This document shows positions 8,886 to 18,451 of a stretch of 64,000 bases of DNA, piece after piece. The translations under genes were made by a program, and so were the position numbers. Position 1 is the first letter of the stretch, and the number at the start of each line of letters is the position of its first letter. The DNA is from Flavobacterium cupreum. Its GTDB lineage: Bacteria > Bacteroidota > Bacteroidia > Flavobacteriales > Flavobacteriaceae. The notes beneath the pieces were generated by a model. The model worked only from the letters and a program-made list of their open reading frames with translations, ran no database searches and was not told the DNA's origin. The DNA lies in contig NZ_QWDM01000006.1 in NCBI RefSeq assembly GCF_003996965.1, forward strand, positions 186,001 to 250,000, in the 5' to 3' direction.

Positions 8886-10007
8886 TTAAAAATCTTTAAA
8901 CTGCTTTTGGTGATTCAGCTGCCAAATATCGTTTTTCTTTAGTGAATCCAAAAATAATTCGCTGCTATTTCCCTGTCCAAAATCATTGGTTGCCAGCTGA
9001 ACTTTGTGCGAGTCTATAACTTTAAGGGCTTCTTTTATGCTTTCGTGCGAATAATCGGTATTGATAATATCGGCATGAACCGCTCTGTTCTGCTGACGGG
9101 TTCCGATATTGATTATGGGAATGCCGTAATAGGGCGCTTCCCGAATTCCGGCGCTGCTGTTACCAATAATGAACTGACTGTTTTTTAGTAAGGTCAGAAA
9201 ATATTCAAAACGAAGCGATGGAAAAACCCTGAATCTGGTATTTTGTTTTAATCTTTCATAAGAATCCAGAATAAACTGGCTTCCCAAATCATTATTGGGA
9301 AAAATAACCAGATAGTTATGGCTGTCCTGCAGTAAACAATCGACAAAAGCTGTTGTGTATTCCTGCATGGCCTGAAATTCGGTGGTCACAGGATGAAACA
9401 TTACGATCGCAAATGCGTCAAACGGGACCTCATAATACTTTTTGGCCGTTTCTAAATCAGGAAGTTTATCCGAAAACATAATATCGATATCGGGTGAACC
9501 GATGGTAAATACAGATTCTTTTATTTCGCCCATCTGAATCAGCCTTTTCGCCGCCTCTTGATTCGATACAAAATGAATGTGGCTTAATTTGCTAACGCTG
9601 TGGCGGATTAATTCATCTACGGTGCCTGAAACTTCTCCTCCTTCAATATGGGCTACCAGAATATTGTTCAAAGATCCCACAATAGCTCCTGCGAGTGTTT
9701 CTACACGATCACCATGCACGACAATCATATCGGGATTGATAGTTTTACAGTAATGGGATAATCCTTCGATGGTTTTTGCCAGAGTCAGATCCATTGTGGT
9801 TTCGTGTGTGTGATTTTCGAAAGTAAATACGTTTTTAAAATGGCAACGCTCAATTTCTATCAATGTATAACCATAAATTTCCTGAAGATGCATTCCGGTT
9901 ACAAATACAAAGACTTCAAAATCCGGTTGTTGTTCCAGAATTGAAATCAAAGATTTTATTTTGCCAAAATCGGCACGTGTTCCGGTTAGGAAAAGAATTT
10001 TTTTCAT
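8886..10007 (-). CDS. neuC: UDP-N-acetylglucosamine 2-epimerase (hydrolysing), NeuC type
   Basis: 373 residues, normal length for NeuC. GTRADFGK at residues 9-16 is the N-terminal signature of hydrolysing epimerases; VVHGDRVETLAGA and HIEGGEVSGTVDE follow, then HPVTTE and NNDLGS and a FIIGNSSAGIREA donor-binding loop near 290. The reaction converts UDP-GlcNAc to ManNAc plus UDP, the first step to Neu5Ac. From memory the sequence resembles Campylobacter NeuC1 more than LegG, but UDP-diNAcBac hydrolysis (legionaminic acid route) is the alternative. The neuB and neuA genes are directly upstream, with one GT2 gene in between. Confidence 0.87.
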   Translation of the reverse strand: MKKILFLTGTRADFGKIKSLISILEQQPDFEVFVFVTGMHLQEIYGYTLIEIERCHFKNVFTFENHTHETTMDLTLAKTIEGLSHYCKTINPDMIVVHGDRVETLAGAIVGSLNNILVAHIEGGEVSGTVDELIRHSVSKLSHIHFVSNQEAAKRLIQMGEIKESVFTIGSPDIDIMFSDKLPDLETAKKYYEVPFDAFAIVMFHPVTTEFQAMQEYTTAFVDCLLQDSHNYLVIFPNNDLGSQFILDSYERLKQNTRFRVFPSLRFEYFLTLLKNSQFIIGNSSAGIREAPYYGIPIINIGTRQQNRAVHADIINTDYSHESIKEALKVIDSHKVQLATNDFGQGNSSELFLDSLKKNDIWQLNHQKQFKDF

Positions 10008-10049
10008 TTAAAATAATTACGCATTAAAATAAAGCAAGGTCTGAGTGCA

Positions 10050-10841
10050 CTAAAATTTTTCCGGTTTATGGTTTATAAATTTTAAAAGGAAAAAGAATTT
10101 TCTGAAAGCGTAATAAAAACTGCTCACAAAAAGTAAGAACGCTTTTTTTAGAGATCCGGCAAGCATTCTTAGTGCTGTTTTGAAATTATATTCTTCGTGC
10201 CATAACTGATACCCTCCTATAACTTCATTTTTATACCTGAAAAAAAGCTGTTGCGGAGTTCGTTTTATATGATAGCAAAAAATCGATGGCACAAATTCAA
10301 TATCGTATCCTTTTTCTAAAACTCTTTTTGACCATTCTTTATCTTCCATGGTCTGAATATCTCCTTTAAATTTCAGTTCTTCCCAGATTTTTTTATTGAA
10401 TGCAGATCCGCAAAAAATTACTGCTGCACCATTAGGTTCTTCTTTTGCAGAAACTCCGTTGATGTAAAGCGTGAAATCATTATTGTTATGCAGACATCGC
10501 AAACCGGCCAGATTGTCGTTCTTTTCGAAACTGCTTTTTATAAGTTTGAAAAAATCGTGACTTACGGGAAATGCATGCGCACTGAAAATCACGACAATAT
10601 CACTCTCAGCACTTTTGGCGGCTAAATTTGCACTTTCTCCATAAGAGAATTTTTCAATAGTAACTTTCTTAACACCGTTGTACTTTTTTATAATACCATG
10701 ACTATTGTCTGTAGACAAATTGTCGATAACAATAATCTCCTCAATATCGTCTGTATATCTGCTGGTAAGGTTTTTTAATAGAAAATCTAAAGCATCAGCC
10801 TGGTTTTTATTCCTGATAACAACTGATATTTTTTTACTCAT
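10050..10841 (-). CDS. GT2-family glycosyltransferase
   Basis: 263 residues from the ATG at 10839-10841; a GTG two codons earlier is the alternative. The N-terminal GT-A domain reads [21 protein letters not shown], with [10 protein letters not shown] and the acidic [13 protein letters not shown] at the usual metal-site position, where the DXD is not obvious. The C-terminal part has a basic, hydrophobic segment (residues about 225-255) likely to lie at the membrane. It overlaps neuB by 8 bp and precedes neuC, so it could add a sugar next to, or in the same unit as, the sialic acid. GT2 enzymes are not the usual sialyltransferases. Confidence 0.85.
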   Translation of the reverse strand: MSKKISVVIRNKNQADALDFLLKNLTSRYTDDIEEIIVIDNLSTDNSHGIIKKYNGVKKVTIEKFSYGESANLAAKSAESDIVVIFSAHAFPVSHDFFKLIKSSFEKNDNLAGLRCLHNNNDFTLYINGVSAKEEPNGAAVIFCGSAFNKKIWEELKFKGDIQTMEDKEWSKRVLEKGYDIEFVPSIFCYHIKRTPQQLFFRYKNEVIGGYQLWHEEYNFKTALRMLAGSLKKAFLLFVSSFYYAFRKFFFLLKFINHKPEKF

Positions 10842-11874
10842 AGTCACTAAAGTCTAATTGCTCATCGTTTTCGATATCCCTTGAGGCTACTTTTCCAATT
10901 AGATCATTAAAGTGTTCTGCGAGGATTTTACCGGTTCCCGGACGTTTTACCCAAATATTTTCTTTCGATAATATTTCTCCTTTTTTGATGGATGCTATGG
11001 CGCAAACTGTTGCAAAGGCAAAATCAATGGTAACTTGTTCTTCTAATGCCGGTTTTTTTGTCCCGCCACGCATTAGGGCCATTTCGGCACTGGATACAAT
11101 TAATTCCCCGCAGGCTTTTTCATCCATGCTGCAAACAATATCCGGACCGGTTCGTTGCATATGATCTGTAAAATGCCGCTCTAAAATACTGGCGCCAAGC
11201 GCCACAGCTCCCAAACAGGCATTGTTATTTAAGGTATGATCGCTCAATCCGAATACTTTATCCGGAAAGGCCTGATGCAGCTCGGTCATGGCACCAAAAC
11301 GAACCAAATGTATTGGCGTTGGATACAGGTTTGTGGTGTGCAGTAAAGCAACAGGAATTTGATGCTTATCGAAAATCGCTACGGCTTTCTGAATACTTTC
11401 TATGGTATTCATACCGGTACTTAAAATGACAGGTTTGCCAAAAGAAGCGATATGCTCTAATAAAGGGTAATTGTTACATTCTCCGGAACCAATTTTATAA
11501 GCCGGTATATCAAATTTCTTTAATCGTTCTGCTGCTGCGCGTGAAAATGGTGTCGAAATAAAGATCATTCCTTTACTTTCCACATATTCTTTTAGTTCTA
11601 ACTCGTCCGCTTCATTAAGGGAACAACGTTCCATGATTTCATAAATAGAAACATCTGCATTACCGGGAATTACTTTTTTTGCGGCGCCACTCATTTCGTC
11701 TTCCACAATGTGCGTCTGGTGTTTTACCACCTCAACGCCCGCTCTGTGTGCTGCATCAACCATTTCTTTGGCAACGACAAGAGAACCTTCGTGATTAATT
11801 CCTATTTCGGCAATAACTAAGGGTGGAAAATCGGGTCCGATTTTTCTACCGGCAATTTCTATAAATGGGTTCAT
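10834..11874 (-). CDS. neuB: N-acetylneuraminate synthase (NeuB)
   Basis: 346 residues: a TIM-barrel NeuB domain (about 1-270) followed by a C-terminal SAF/antifreeze-like domain (about 285-346). The barrel has EIGINHEGS near residue 23, [12 protein letters not shown] near 51, [30 protein letters not shown] and [11 protein letters not shown]. These match from memory the NeuB1 (ManNAc + PEP to Neu5Ac) group better than LegI or PseI, whose equivalents differ at the HQTH and CNNYP positions. It sits between neuA and neuC. It is clearly distinct from the second synthase (pseI) at 47673-48710. Confidence 0.9.
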   Translation of the reverse strand: MNPFIEIAGRKIGPDFPPLVIAEIGINHEGSLVVAKEMVDAAHRAGVEVVKHQTHIVEDEMSGAAKKVIPGNADVSIYEIMERCSLNEADELELKEYVESKGMIFISTPFSRAAAERLKKFDIPAYKIGSGECNNYPLLEHIASFGKPVILSTGMNTIESIQKAVAIFDKHQIPVALLHTTNLYPTPIHLVRFGAMTELHQAFPDKVFGLSDHTLNNNACLGAVALGASILERHFTDHMQRTGPDIVCSMDEKACGELIVSSAEMALMRGGTKKPALEEQVTIDFAFATVCAIASIKKGEILSKENIWVKRPGTGKILAEHFNDLIGKVASRDIENDEQLDFSDYE

Positions 11875-11894
11875 AAAGGAGTGGTATTTTTATA

Positions 11895-12560
11895 TTATAA
11901 TTGTTTTTGAAACAGATATGCCGCGTAATCCAAATCTTCCGGGGTATCTATATCAACTTGTGCAAAAATATGATTTACTTCGAACGGAAAAGCATTTTCC
12001 GAAATAATAATATCATTCCGGATTAACGACGCTTTGGTAATGTATACTAATCCGTTTTCAAAGAAAAGCGGCTCTAAATCCTGACTTCGCTGGCCGATGG
12101 CATAATTAAACGGAATAAATTTCCGGTCTGTGATTTTTCCGAATTTCTGATGATTTCGGGTAACGGTAAATAAACTGTCACAGTTTCCTTTTTGATAGGC
12201 CTCAAAAGTATCCACAATCAGATTCTCTGGCCGTAACGGATTGGTAGCCTGAAGTAAGATTACGTTTTCGACAGTATTACTTTCAATAGCTTCCAAAGCA
12301 TGTCTCAGGGCAGAAACCGTAGGCTCCAAATCACCCGAAATAGCAGCTGGCCTGTCAATTACTTTTGCCCCGAATTGCAGTGCTGTTTTTTTTATTTCTT
12401 CATTATCTGTCGAAACATAGACCTCATCAATTATGTTGCTGTTTTGCTGCGCATATAAAATAGAATGTGCCAGCAAAGGCAGCCCTCCCAACATCTGGAT
12501 ATTTTTATCGGGAATTCTTTTAGAGCCTCCGCGAGCCGGTATAATTGCAATCGTTTTCAT
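11895..12560 (-). CDS. neuA: CMP-sialic acid synthetase (acylneuraminate cytidylyltransferase)
   Basis: 221 residues. The N-terminal CTP-binding signature IIPARGGSKRIPDKN (about 6-20) is unmistakable; STDNEEI, LLQATNPLRP (about 110-120) and a late DIDTPEDLD metal/substrate region complete the fold. It activates the nonulosonic acid made by NeuB to its CMP form. The gene is 20 bp upstream of neuB in the transcript. A paralogue, pseF (50102-50794), serves the pseudaminic acid branch. Whether the substrate is Neu5Ac or a relative follows from neuB/neuC, not from this protein alone. Confidence 0.88.
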   Translation of the reverse strand: MKTIAIIPARGGSKRIPDKNIQMLGGLPLLAHSILYAQQNSNIIDEVYVSTDNEEIKKTALQFGAKVIDRPAAISGDLEPTVSALRHALEAIESNTVENVILLQATNPLRPENLIVDTFEAYQKGNCDSLFTVTRNHQKFGKITDRKFIPFNYAIGQRSQDLEPLFFENGLVYITKASLIRNDIIISENAFPFEVNHIFAQVDIDTPEDLDYAAYLFQKQL

Positions 12561-12571
12561 TTTTTCTGTTT

Positions 12572-13639
12572 TTATCCCACTGGATTTCCCGAAAGTGTCA
12601 GCCTTTTTTTGGTTCCTTTCACTTTCTCCAAAATCGGTTTTTCAATATAAATATACGTTATTGAAGAAACCAAAATCAGTATCGCCACTCTTATTAAGAG
12701 GGAAAGGGTCAGATCCTCAATATGAAGGTATTTTTTAATCCTGTAATTGCTTATAAAAAAACAAACCGGGTATTGCAGGATGTAGACCCCAAAACTAATC
12801 TCCCCTAAGAATACAAATAGTTTCTTTTGAAATAATTGAGTAATTACTCCTGTATTAAGCGAAATTAAAAGGATCAAAGGTACAAAAAGCAAAGCCGAGG
12901 CACTGTGCAGACTGAGTCCAAATGGAAATTTTAAGGCAAAAATCACCAAGCAGACAAACACAAGGATTAACAAATCATAATTTCTTTTCTTTTCACTCAG
13001 GTACTTTATAAAAAGCAGTCCGGCCAGATTCCCCACTAAAAACTGATGAAGATGTAATAACGGATTGTAGAGTAGAAAGTCTTTTGCATACACGGAATCA
13101 CTTTCTCCAAAAGAATGAAACAGCACATTTGTAATGATTTGAGTAAAAATCCAAAATAAAACAATACCAATTGAAATGCGTTTCAAGGACATTTTTTTAT
13201 ACACTTCATTAAACACAAAAGGAAAAATGGCATAAAATAACACTTCGACTGATAAGGACCAGGCCGGAAAATTAAACGAAAGCGCTTTCCCCGGAACCCA
13301 TGCCTGTATCATGAAGATATTTAGAAAAAATCCGGAGAAATCAAATTTGATATTTAACTGTACAAAAATGACGAGGAGTATGGCCAGAAAATACAACGGG
13401 TAAATTCTTGCCCACCTGTTTTTAAAATACGTGATGATGGGAACAAAAGGTTTATTCCCGTACGCTATAATCATCACAAACCCCGATAGTATAAAAAAAT
13501 AGCTTACACTGATGTTTGCATTCTGAAAAATAAAAGCCAGCTTCGGATTCTCTGTAAAAATGCTTCCGCCACCATAATGAAAGATAACAATTGAAACTGC
13601 GGCCAGAAATCTGGTAAAGGTTAATTGGTCGATTCTCAT
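12572..13639 (-). CDS. Acyltransferase 3 (OafA-type O-acyltransferase)
   Basis: 355-residue integral membrane protein with about ten helices. The N-terminal signature QLTFTRFLAAVSIVIFHYG carries the family His, followed by SVSYFFILSGFVM and the RWARIYPLYFLA motif near residue 90; SLSVEVLFYAIFPF (about 125-138) supplies another conserved block, and YIEKPI closes the domain. No C-terminal SGNH domain is fused. These enzymes O-acetylate lipid-linked or polymerised glycan at the inner membrane. The next gene downstream in this window's numbering (13675-14730) is a close paralogue. Confidence 0.9.
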   Translation of the reverse strand: MRIDQLTFTRFLAAVSIVIFHYGGGSIFTENPKLAFIFQNANISVSYFFILSGFVMIIAYGNKPFVPIITYFKNRWARIYPLYFLAILLVIFVQLNIKFDFSGFFLNIFMIQAWVPGKALSFNFPAWSLSVEVLFYAIFPFVFNEVYKKMSLKRISIGIVLFWIFTQIITNVLFHSFGESDSVYAKDFLLYNPLLHLHQFLVGNLAGLLFIKYLSEKKRNYDLLILVFVCLVIFALKFPFGLSLHSASALLFVPLILLISLNTGVITQLFQKKLFVFLGEISFGVYILQYPVCFFISNYRIKKYLHIEDLTLSLLIRVAILILVSSITYIYIEKPILEKVKGTKKRLTLSGNPVG

Positions 13640-13674
13640 ATTCTGTTTACATTCTTTTATAGCCCTTCTTCGAT

Positions 13675-14730
13675 TTAGGCCAGTACGGGTTTCTTTTTAA
13701 TTTTTATTTTATTCTGAATGGGTTTCTCGATATAAATATAAACTACTGCAGAGAAAATAATTAAAATAAAAAATCTGATAAAAAAGACGATTGTCGGATC
13801 TGTGAGATGCAAATATTTATTTACGGTATAGGCGCTTATTAAACAATAGATCGGATGCTGGAAAATATAAATTCCAAAACTGATCTCACCTAAAAAAACA
13901 CAGGCTCTTTTTTTGAACAGTTGCGTTATAAATCCGTTGTTTAACGCGATGCAAAATATAAGAGGAATAAAAAATACGGCCAGTAATCCGTTATGAAAAT
14001 TTAAATTTAACGGAAACTTCAGGGCCAGAATGATCAGTGCCACTAAAGCCAAAATGTGGAAATCATAATTTTTTTCTTTGTATTGCATTTTTTTGACAAA
14101 GAAGAAACCGGCAAGATTCCCGATTAAAAATTCATTCAGGTGCATTACGGGATTGAATCTTAAAAACCTCGATATGCTTTCAGATTCACCGTGTCCGTAA
14201 AGGGCGAAAAAGATATTGAAAACAACCTGACTTAAAATCCAAAAAGAGATGATGTATATTGAAATCTTTTTAAAGGAGAATTTATTAAAAAGCCAGTTCA
14301 AAACAAAAGGAAAGACCAGATAGAATATCAATTCGACAGATAATGACCATCCGGGAGGATTGCCCGTCAAAACTTTACCCGGAACCCAGGACTGGATCAT
14401 AAAAAGATTTAAAAAGAAAGCTGGTACATCGAGATTGTTTATTCGGATTTGCAGGAAAAGCATCATTAGCAGCGCCAAAAAATACAACGGGTAGATTCTG
14501 GCAAACCTGTTTCTGAAATAATCCCTGGCAGAAATAACTGATTTGTTTCCGTACGCAATCATCATTACAAAACCGGATAAGATAAAAAAGTAACTGACAC
14601 ATACATCCGCATTATTGAAGATGAAACTCACATAGTCATTATTAAAAACAAAACTTTTTGTCCCATAATGGTAGGCAACAATCGAAATGGCGGCAAGGAA
14701 TCTTGTAAAAGTTAACTGTTCTAATCTCAT
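13675..14730 (-). CDS. Acyltransferase 3 (OafA-type), tandem paralogue
   Basis: 351 residues, colinear over its whole length with the product of 12572-13639: QLTFTRFLAAISIV, VSYFFILSGFVMMIAYGNK, RNRFARIYPLYFLALL, NLFMIQSWVPGK, SLSVELIFYLVFPF and YIEKPI all align. It is a ten-helix inner-membrane O-acyltransferase without an SGNH domain. The two genes are 35 bp apart and probably arose by tandem duplication; they would let the cell acylate two positions or two residues. The start codon is 3 bp from the stop of the upstream GT4 gene. Confidence 0.9.
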   Translation of the reverse strand: MRLEQLTFTRFLAAISIVAYHYGTKSFVFNNDYVSFIFNNADVCVSYFFILSGFVMMIAYGNKSVISARDYFRNRFARIYPLYFLALLMMLFLQIRINNLDVPAFFLNLFMIQSWVPGKVLTGNPPGWSLSVELIFYLVFPFVLNWLFNKFSFKKISIYIISFWILSQVVFNIFFALYGHGESESISRFLRFNPVMHLNEFLIGNLAGFFFVKKMQYKEKNYDFHILALVALIILALKFPLNLNFHNGLLAVFFIPLIFCIALNNGFITQLFKKRACVFLGEISFGIYIFQHPIYCLISAYTVNKYLHLTDPTIVFFIRFFILIIFSAVVYIYIEKPIQNKIKIKKKPVLA

Positions 14731-14733
14731 TCT

Positions 14734-15846
14734 TTAATTTTCTTTATTTCTTAATTTGTTTTTAGCTTTTTCAATAATTTCATTCATCCCTTCCTTCCAG
14801 TTTTCCATTGCATACAAATCAGCCGGAAATTTAGGGGACTCGAGGTTTCCATCCAGAAATTCGTTTATGGCGGTTTTCCATTCAGAAACGGAATGAGGAT
14901 TTTTGATTAATTTTCCGAGTTTGCCATATTGCAAAACTTCAGGAACGCCACCCAGGGCAGATGCAATGCAGTAATTACCACAATGCAGGGCTTCTGTCAG
15001 ACTAAGTCCAAAACCTTCCTCACATAAGGTTGGGAAAAGATAACAATCGGAGGCCTGGTAATATTTAGGAAGTTCATCATTGGGAATTCTCCCTAAAAAC
15101 AGGACGCCTTCGGTTGCTTCGCGCGGATCGCAGCCTATCACTACTAAAATAATATTTTTGTGCAGCCCGTAAATTTCCTTCCAGACATTTAAAATTAAAT
15201 TCAATCCTTTTTTGGGCCTGTCCTGAGAACACCAGATAAAGACTTTTTTATCGTTGAAGCCCAACTGTGTTTTTAGGGCTGTTTTTTCTAATTCGGAAAC
15301 TTTACTGAATTTTTGCGTATCGATGGCATTGTGTAAAACAGAAAAAGAACCCAGTACAATAGTAAGCTGATTTTTATGCGCTGTATAACTATCATGAGTA
15401 AGCAGAACCATCTCATCGAGTGCTTCATAAAAATCCTCCTGCGAATCTTTTTTGGTATAGGGCAAATAGCCGTGATAGAAAAACTGAATATAGCACCGAT
15501 CCTCAATTCCTTTGGAAACAAGATAATTTTTAAGCGGTTTTACCATTCCGTAATTGTCTACAATCTGAATGATGTATTTCTCATTAGGAAGGATGAGTTT
15601 GTTAAGAGCCTGAAAATATTCCTGATTTTTTTTCTTTAAAAATTTACGCTGTAATTTGTGCCAGAAAGTAAAATTGACAAAACTATATTGTATTGTCTTG
15701 TATGAGTTTTCTGGTTTCGGGCAAACGATACAATCAATTTTATGTTTCCCTTCCAGATAATTTTTATAAAGCGTAGTCCAGCTTCCAATCTTTGAAAAAG
15801 GAAGCGGTGCCTGCGAAATAAGGATTACTTTTATGGTATTATCCAT
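14734..15846 (-). CDS. GT4-family glycosyltransferase
   Basis: 370 residues. The donor domain begins around residue 200 with FIWCSQDRPKKGLNLIL, then VVIGCDPRE, FLGRIPNDELPKYYQASDCYLFPTLCEEGFGLSLTEAL, with the EX7E pattern in EEGFGLSLTEAL near 275-287, and ALGGVPEVL. The N-terminal half has a strand VILISQAPLPFSKIGSW. It overlaps the upstream GT2 gene by 8 bp. Retaining transfer of a sugar to a lipid-linked acceptor is the expected reaction; the donor is unknown. Confidence 0.9.
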   Translation of the reverse strand: MDNTIKVILISQAPLPFSKIGSWTTLYKNYLEGKHKIDCIVCPKPENSYKTIQYSFVNFTFWHKLQRKFLKKKNQEYFQALNKLILPNEKYIIQIVDNYGMVKPLKNYLVSKGIEDRCYIQFFYHGYLPYTKKDSQEDFYEALDEMVLLTHDSYTAHKNQLTIVLGSFSVLHNAIDTQKFSKVSELEKTALKTQLGFNDKKVFIWCSQDRPKKGLNLILNVWKEIYGLHKNIILVVIGCDPREATEGVLFLGRIPNDELPKYYQASDCYLFPTLCEEGFGLSLTEALHCGNYCIASALGGVPEVLQYGKLGKLIKNPHSVSEWKTAINEFLDGNLESPKFPADLYAMENWKEGMNEIIEKAKNKLRNKEN

Positions 15847-16873
15847 GTTTTTGATCGTATTGTATTGCCTCTGTCTTAGAAAGCCCTTTTAATTTGAGGC
15901 AATAATACCATATTTTTTTTTGTGTTATTATCCTGGCGAATAATTTATATTTTAATAAAAAGGCCAACTTTGACGATTTTATTTTCCTTAAAACAATCGG
16001 TTCCTGAGGAAAAAAATCATTTGGTTTTATTTGTTCGAAGGTTTCACGCATCCAGTCTTCTTCGACATTTCCTAAGTGGTACGCATAATTATCTGCTGTA
16101 GAAAGTCGCCACATTCCTTTTTTTACTACGGGAAAATCCAATAGTTTTCCTTCGGTTTCACCACCCAGCATAAAACCGGAATGTTTCATATCGCTTTTTT
16201 CAAAGACTTCTTTTCTGTACGTTGTAATAAAGTGTCCGGCGCCCACAACTGCTTTAAAATCCTGATTAGAAACGGTCAGGTATTTTTGAAGGTGAATCTC
16301 ATTATAGATTTTCGGATTTCCAACGCTCGCCGCAAAGGCTTTTAAGGCTTCCGGATTTTTGACTTTTGTAAAAAAAAGTGATTTCGAAAACAGTAATTCG
16401 AACCAAATATTGAAAGTATGATTTTTTAATGATCTGGAGGAAGGAGTCGGACAAACTGCTCCTGTTTTTGGAAATTGCTCAAAAACGTTATAACTTTCTT
16501 TTTGCCAGTCATTCAGGAAAAGCACATCGGAATCTGCAATGGTAATAAAAGTAAAGTTATGCCCGGCAATACCTTTTATAATCGAATTAGGTTTTCCGAT
16601 ATTGGTACTATGGATCACTTCGTGAATTTTCCCTTTCTTCTGAAGCCGGTTGAGGTATTCGCTTATTATAATATGACTTCCGTTATTGACAATAGTGATA
16701 TAGGTTTTGGGATGGATTGTTTTAAACAGGGATTCAAGACAATAGTCCAGAATCTTAAAACTGTCTTTAAAATACCCTTCCTGATCCGGTATGTACACGG
16801 GAATGACAACCTGATGAAAGAAGTCATTGGTGTGTTTTATTTTATCTTTATTTGGATTGAACCCGATTCGCAT
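15839..16873 (-). CDS. GT2-like glycosyltransferase
   Basis: 344 residues. The N-terminal GT-A core starts late, at VVIPVYIPDQEGYFKDSF (about 22-40), followed by YITIVNNGSH, HSTNIGKPNSIIKGIAGHNFTFITIADSDVLFLNDW; the IADSDVL segment near 112-118 supplies the DXD-type metal site. A membrane-facing, basic C-terminal helix region lies around residues 290-330. The start ATG at 16871-16873 is 26 bp after the next gene upstream. Assignment to GT2 is reasonable though the sequence is divergent; specificity is unknown. Confidence 0.75.
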   Translation of the reverse strand: MRIGFNPNKDKIKHTNDFFHQVVIPVYIPDQEGYFKDSFKILDYCLESLFKTIHPKTYITIVNNGSHIIISEYLNRLQKKGKIHEVIHSTNIGKPNSIIKGIAGHNFTFITIADSDVLFLNDWQKESYNVFEQFPKTGAVCPTPSSRSLKNHTFNIWFELLFSKSLFFTKVKNPEALKAFAASVGNPKIYNEIHLQKYLTVSNQDFKAVVGAGHFITTYRKEVFEKSDMKHSGFMLGGETEGKLLDFPVVKKGMWRLSTADNYAYHLGNVEEDWMRETFEQIKPNDFFPQEPIVLRKIKSSKLAFLLKYKLFARIITQKKIWYYCLKLKGLSKTEAIQYDQKHG

Positions 16874-16899
16874 AGTATTAGGTGTATTTTAAGCGCAAA

Positions 16900-17583
16900 T
16901 TATCCCCATGTTACATTTTCCTTGATCTTTCTGGCCGGGTTCCCGGCATACACAGCGTTCGGCTCTTCCAGTTTTTTAGTGACTACGCTATTAGCAGCAA
17001 TTACTGAATTGGACGGTATTTGGGAGCCCTTTAATATTAATCCACGACATCCAACCCATACATTATCTTCTATAACTATTTCTTCCGGAGGATTGACAAC
17101 ACTGCCCTTTTCATTCCAAATGGTATGATGATCGGAATCCATAATCAGGATATCCCATGATAACAAACAGTTCGTACCAAATTCAATTCCTTTAGAACAA
17201 ACAATCTCGCTTTCTGCGGTGATGGTAAATTTATTTCCGAAAATTACTTTTGCATTTTTAGCTACACTGATTTTGGTACCTTGCCCAAAACCGGCACTTC
17301 CTCTAAAAACAAGCTCTCCTGATATTTGTAAGATCGATCGTGAAAATTTTTTATCAAATATACCGACTTTTCCATAACCTATTTTTACCAAACCGTACCG
17401 TAAAGGGCATTCGAACCTGATGCTTCCTTTCAATTCATTAAAAAGCACATTTTTAGAAATGAGCACCGGAAACATAATGGCCTCACTAAAGGGAAAATAT
17501 TTAAAATTAAAATAAATGGTTTTAAAATTTTCCTTAACCAGACGTTTGGACAAAAAAATAGATTTGTTAATAAAATTATTCAT
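16900..17583 (-). CDS. Hexapeptide-repeat acyltransferase
   Basis: About 227 residues from the ATG at 17581-17583; a TTG four codons earlier is a weaker option. The C-terminal two thirds is a left-handed beta-helix with repeats such as FGQGTKISVAKNAKVIFGNKF and VWVGCRGLILKGSQIPSNSVIAANSVVT, and a SDHHTIWN loop near residue 148 carrying the likely catalytic His. GNPARKI is the usual C-terminal cap of the colanic-acid acetyltransferase (WcaF/MaaT-like) group. It likely O-acetylates a sugar residue. It overlaps the following GT2 gene by 8 bp. Confidence 0.83.
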   Translation of the reverse strand: MNNFINKSIFLSKRLVKENFKTIYFNFKYFPFSEAIMFPVLISKNVLFNELKGSIRFECPLRYGLVKIGYGKVGIFDKKFSRSILQISGELVFRGSAGFGQGTKISVAKNAKVIFGNKFTITAESEIVCSKGIEFGTNCLLSWDILIMDSDHHTIWNEKGSVVNPPEEIVIEDNVWVGCRGLILKGSQIPSNSVIAANSVVTKKLEEPNAVYAGNPARKIKENVTWG

Positions 17584-18451
17584 CTTTTTCAGCAAAAAAG
17601 TTACACAGACAATAAACCGGTCTGAGATATAAATCGATCTTATTTATCTTGACTTGATTTTGAGGATAAATCTCATTCCACATATTGGTGGCACTTAGCA
17701 ATAATCTCCTTGCAATTTTATGAAGCAAAAACGGGTTTGTGATTCCCATTTTTTTAAAATTGAAAAACATTTTTTTGTGAAGACCGATGTATTTTTTTCG
17801 TTGAAGGGAAAGCCTGTCCGCATTATCATATTCTCTGTAATAGGCTAATGGCTCGTTGATGTAATGCACTTTATGTCTGTAAAACATGCGCTGATAGAAA
17901 TCAACATCTTCTCCTATTTTTATGCTCTCGTCAAATAATAAATCAGCCTGAAATACTTCCTTTCTGATTAAAGGAGTTGGCGATTTAACCACCCAGACTC
18001 CCAGAGCATTCCAGAAAACATCACCGGAACGTTTATGGATTTTGTTCTGTGAAGCCCCAAAATATTTTCCGGTTACTTTTCCTTCTTTATCTACGACAGC
18101 AACAGAAGAATGAACACAATCAACGGAAGTGTTTTCTAATAATACGCTGACCTGCTTTTCGATTTTAGAAGTTTCCCAAAAATCATCATCGTCCAGAAAG
18201 GCTATATATTCGCCTTTGGATAGCTTGATCCCATAATTTCTTGCTGATGACAATCCCCCGTTTTCTTTGAAATGATACCTGCAATTCGGGAATTCTGCGC
18301 AGATTGATTCAGCATAATTTATAGAAGATCCATCATCAATTACCAGTATTTCAATATTTTTATAAGACTGCCCCACTACCGACTGAATCGCATTTTTAAG
18401 ATATTCACTACGATTGTAGGTGGGGATAATAACAGTTACTAAAGGCCTCAT
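17576..18451 (-). CDS. GT2-family glycosyltransferase
   Basis: 291 residues with a standard GT-A fold: VTVIIPTYNRSEYLKNAIQSV at the N-terminus, EILVIDDGS near residue 40, GGLSSARNYGIKLSKGEYIAFLDDDDFW (about 79-107) with the DDD metal motif, and a catalytic-base region KIGEDVDFYQRM near 188-198. It is an inverting transferase on the cytosolic side of the membrane. It overlaps the upstream GT2 gene by 4 bp. Donor and acceptor are unknown. Confidence 0.92.
   Translation of the reverse strand: MRPLVTVIIPTYNRSEYLKNAIQSVVGQSYKNIEILVIDDGSSINYAESICAEFPNCRYHFKENGGLSSARNYGIKLSKGEYIAFLDDDDFWETSKIEKQVSVLLENTSVDCVHSSVAVVDKEGKVTGKYFGASQNKIHKRSGDVFWNALGVWVVKSPTPLIRKEVFQADLLFDESIKIGEDVDFYQRMFYRHKVHYINEPLAYYREYDNADRLSLQRKKYIGLHKKMFFNFKKMGITNPFLLHKIARRLLLSATNMWNEIYPQNQVKINKIDLYLRPVYCLCNFFAEKDE

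Noticed and set aside
8886..12560. Legionaminic acid (Leg) pathway
   Set aside because: NeuB and NeuC resemble the NeuB1/NeuC1 type more than LegI/LegG, and no pglD or legF-type gene is seen; kept as an alternative only.
16475..17128. Plus-strand open frame of 217 codons
   Set aside because: It is antisense to a GT2-like gene and a hexapeptide acyltransferase gene with clear motifs; its translation shows no known domain.
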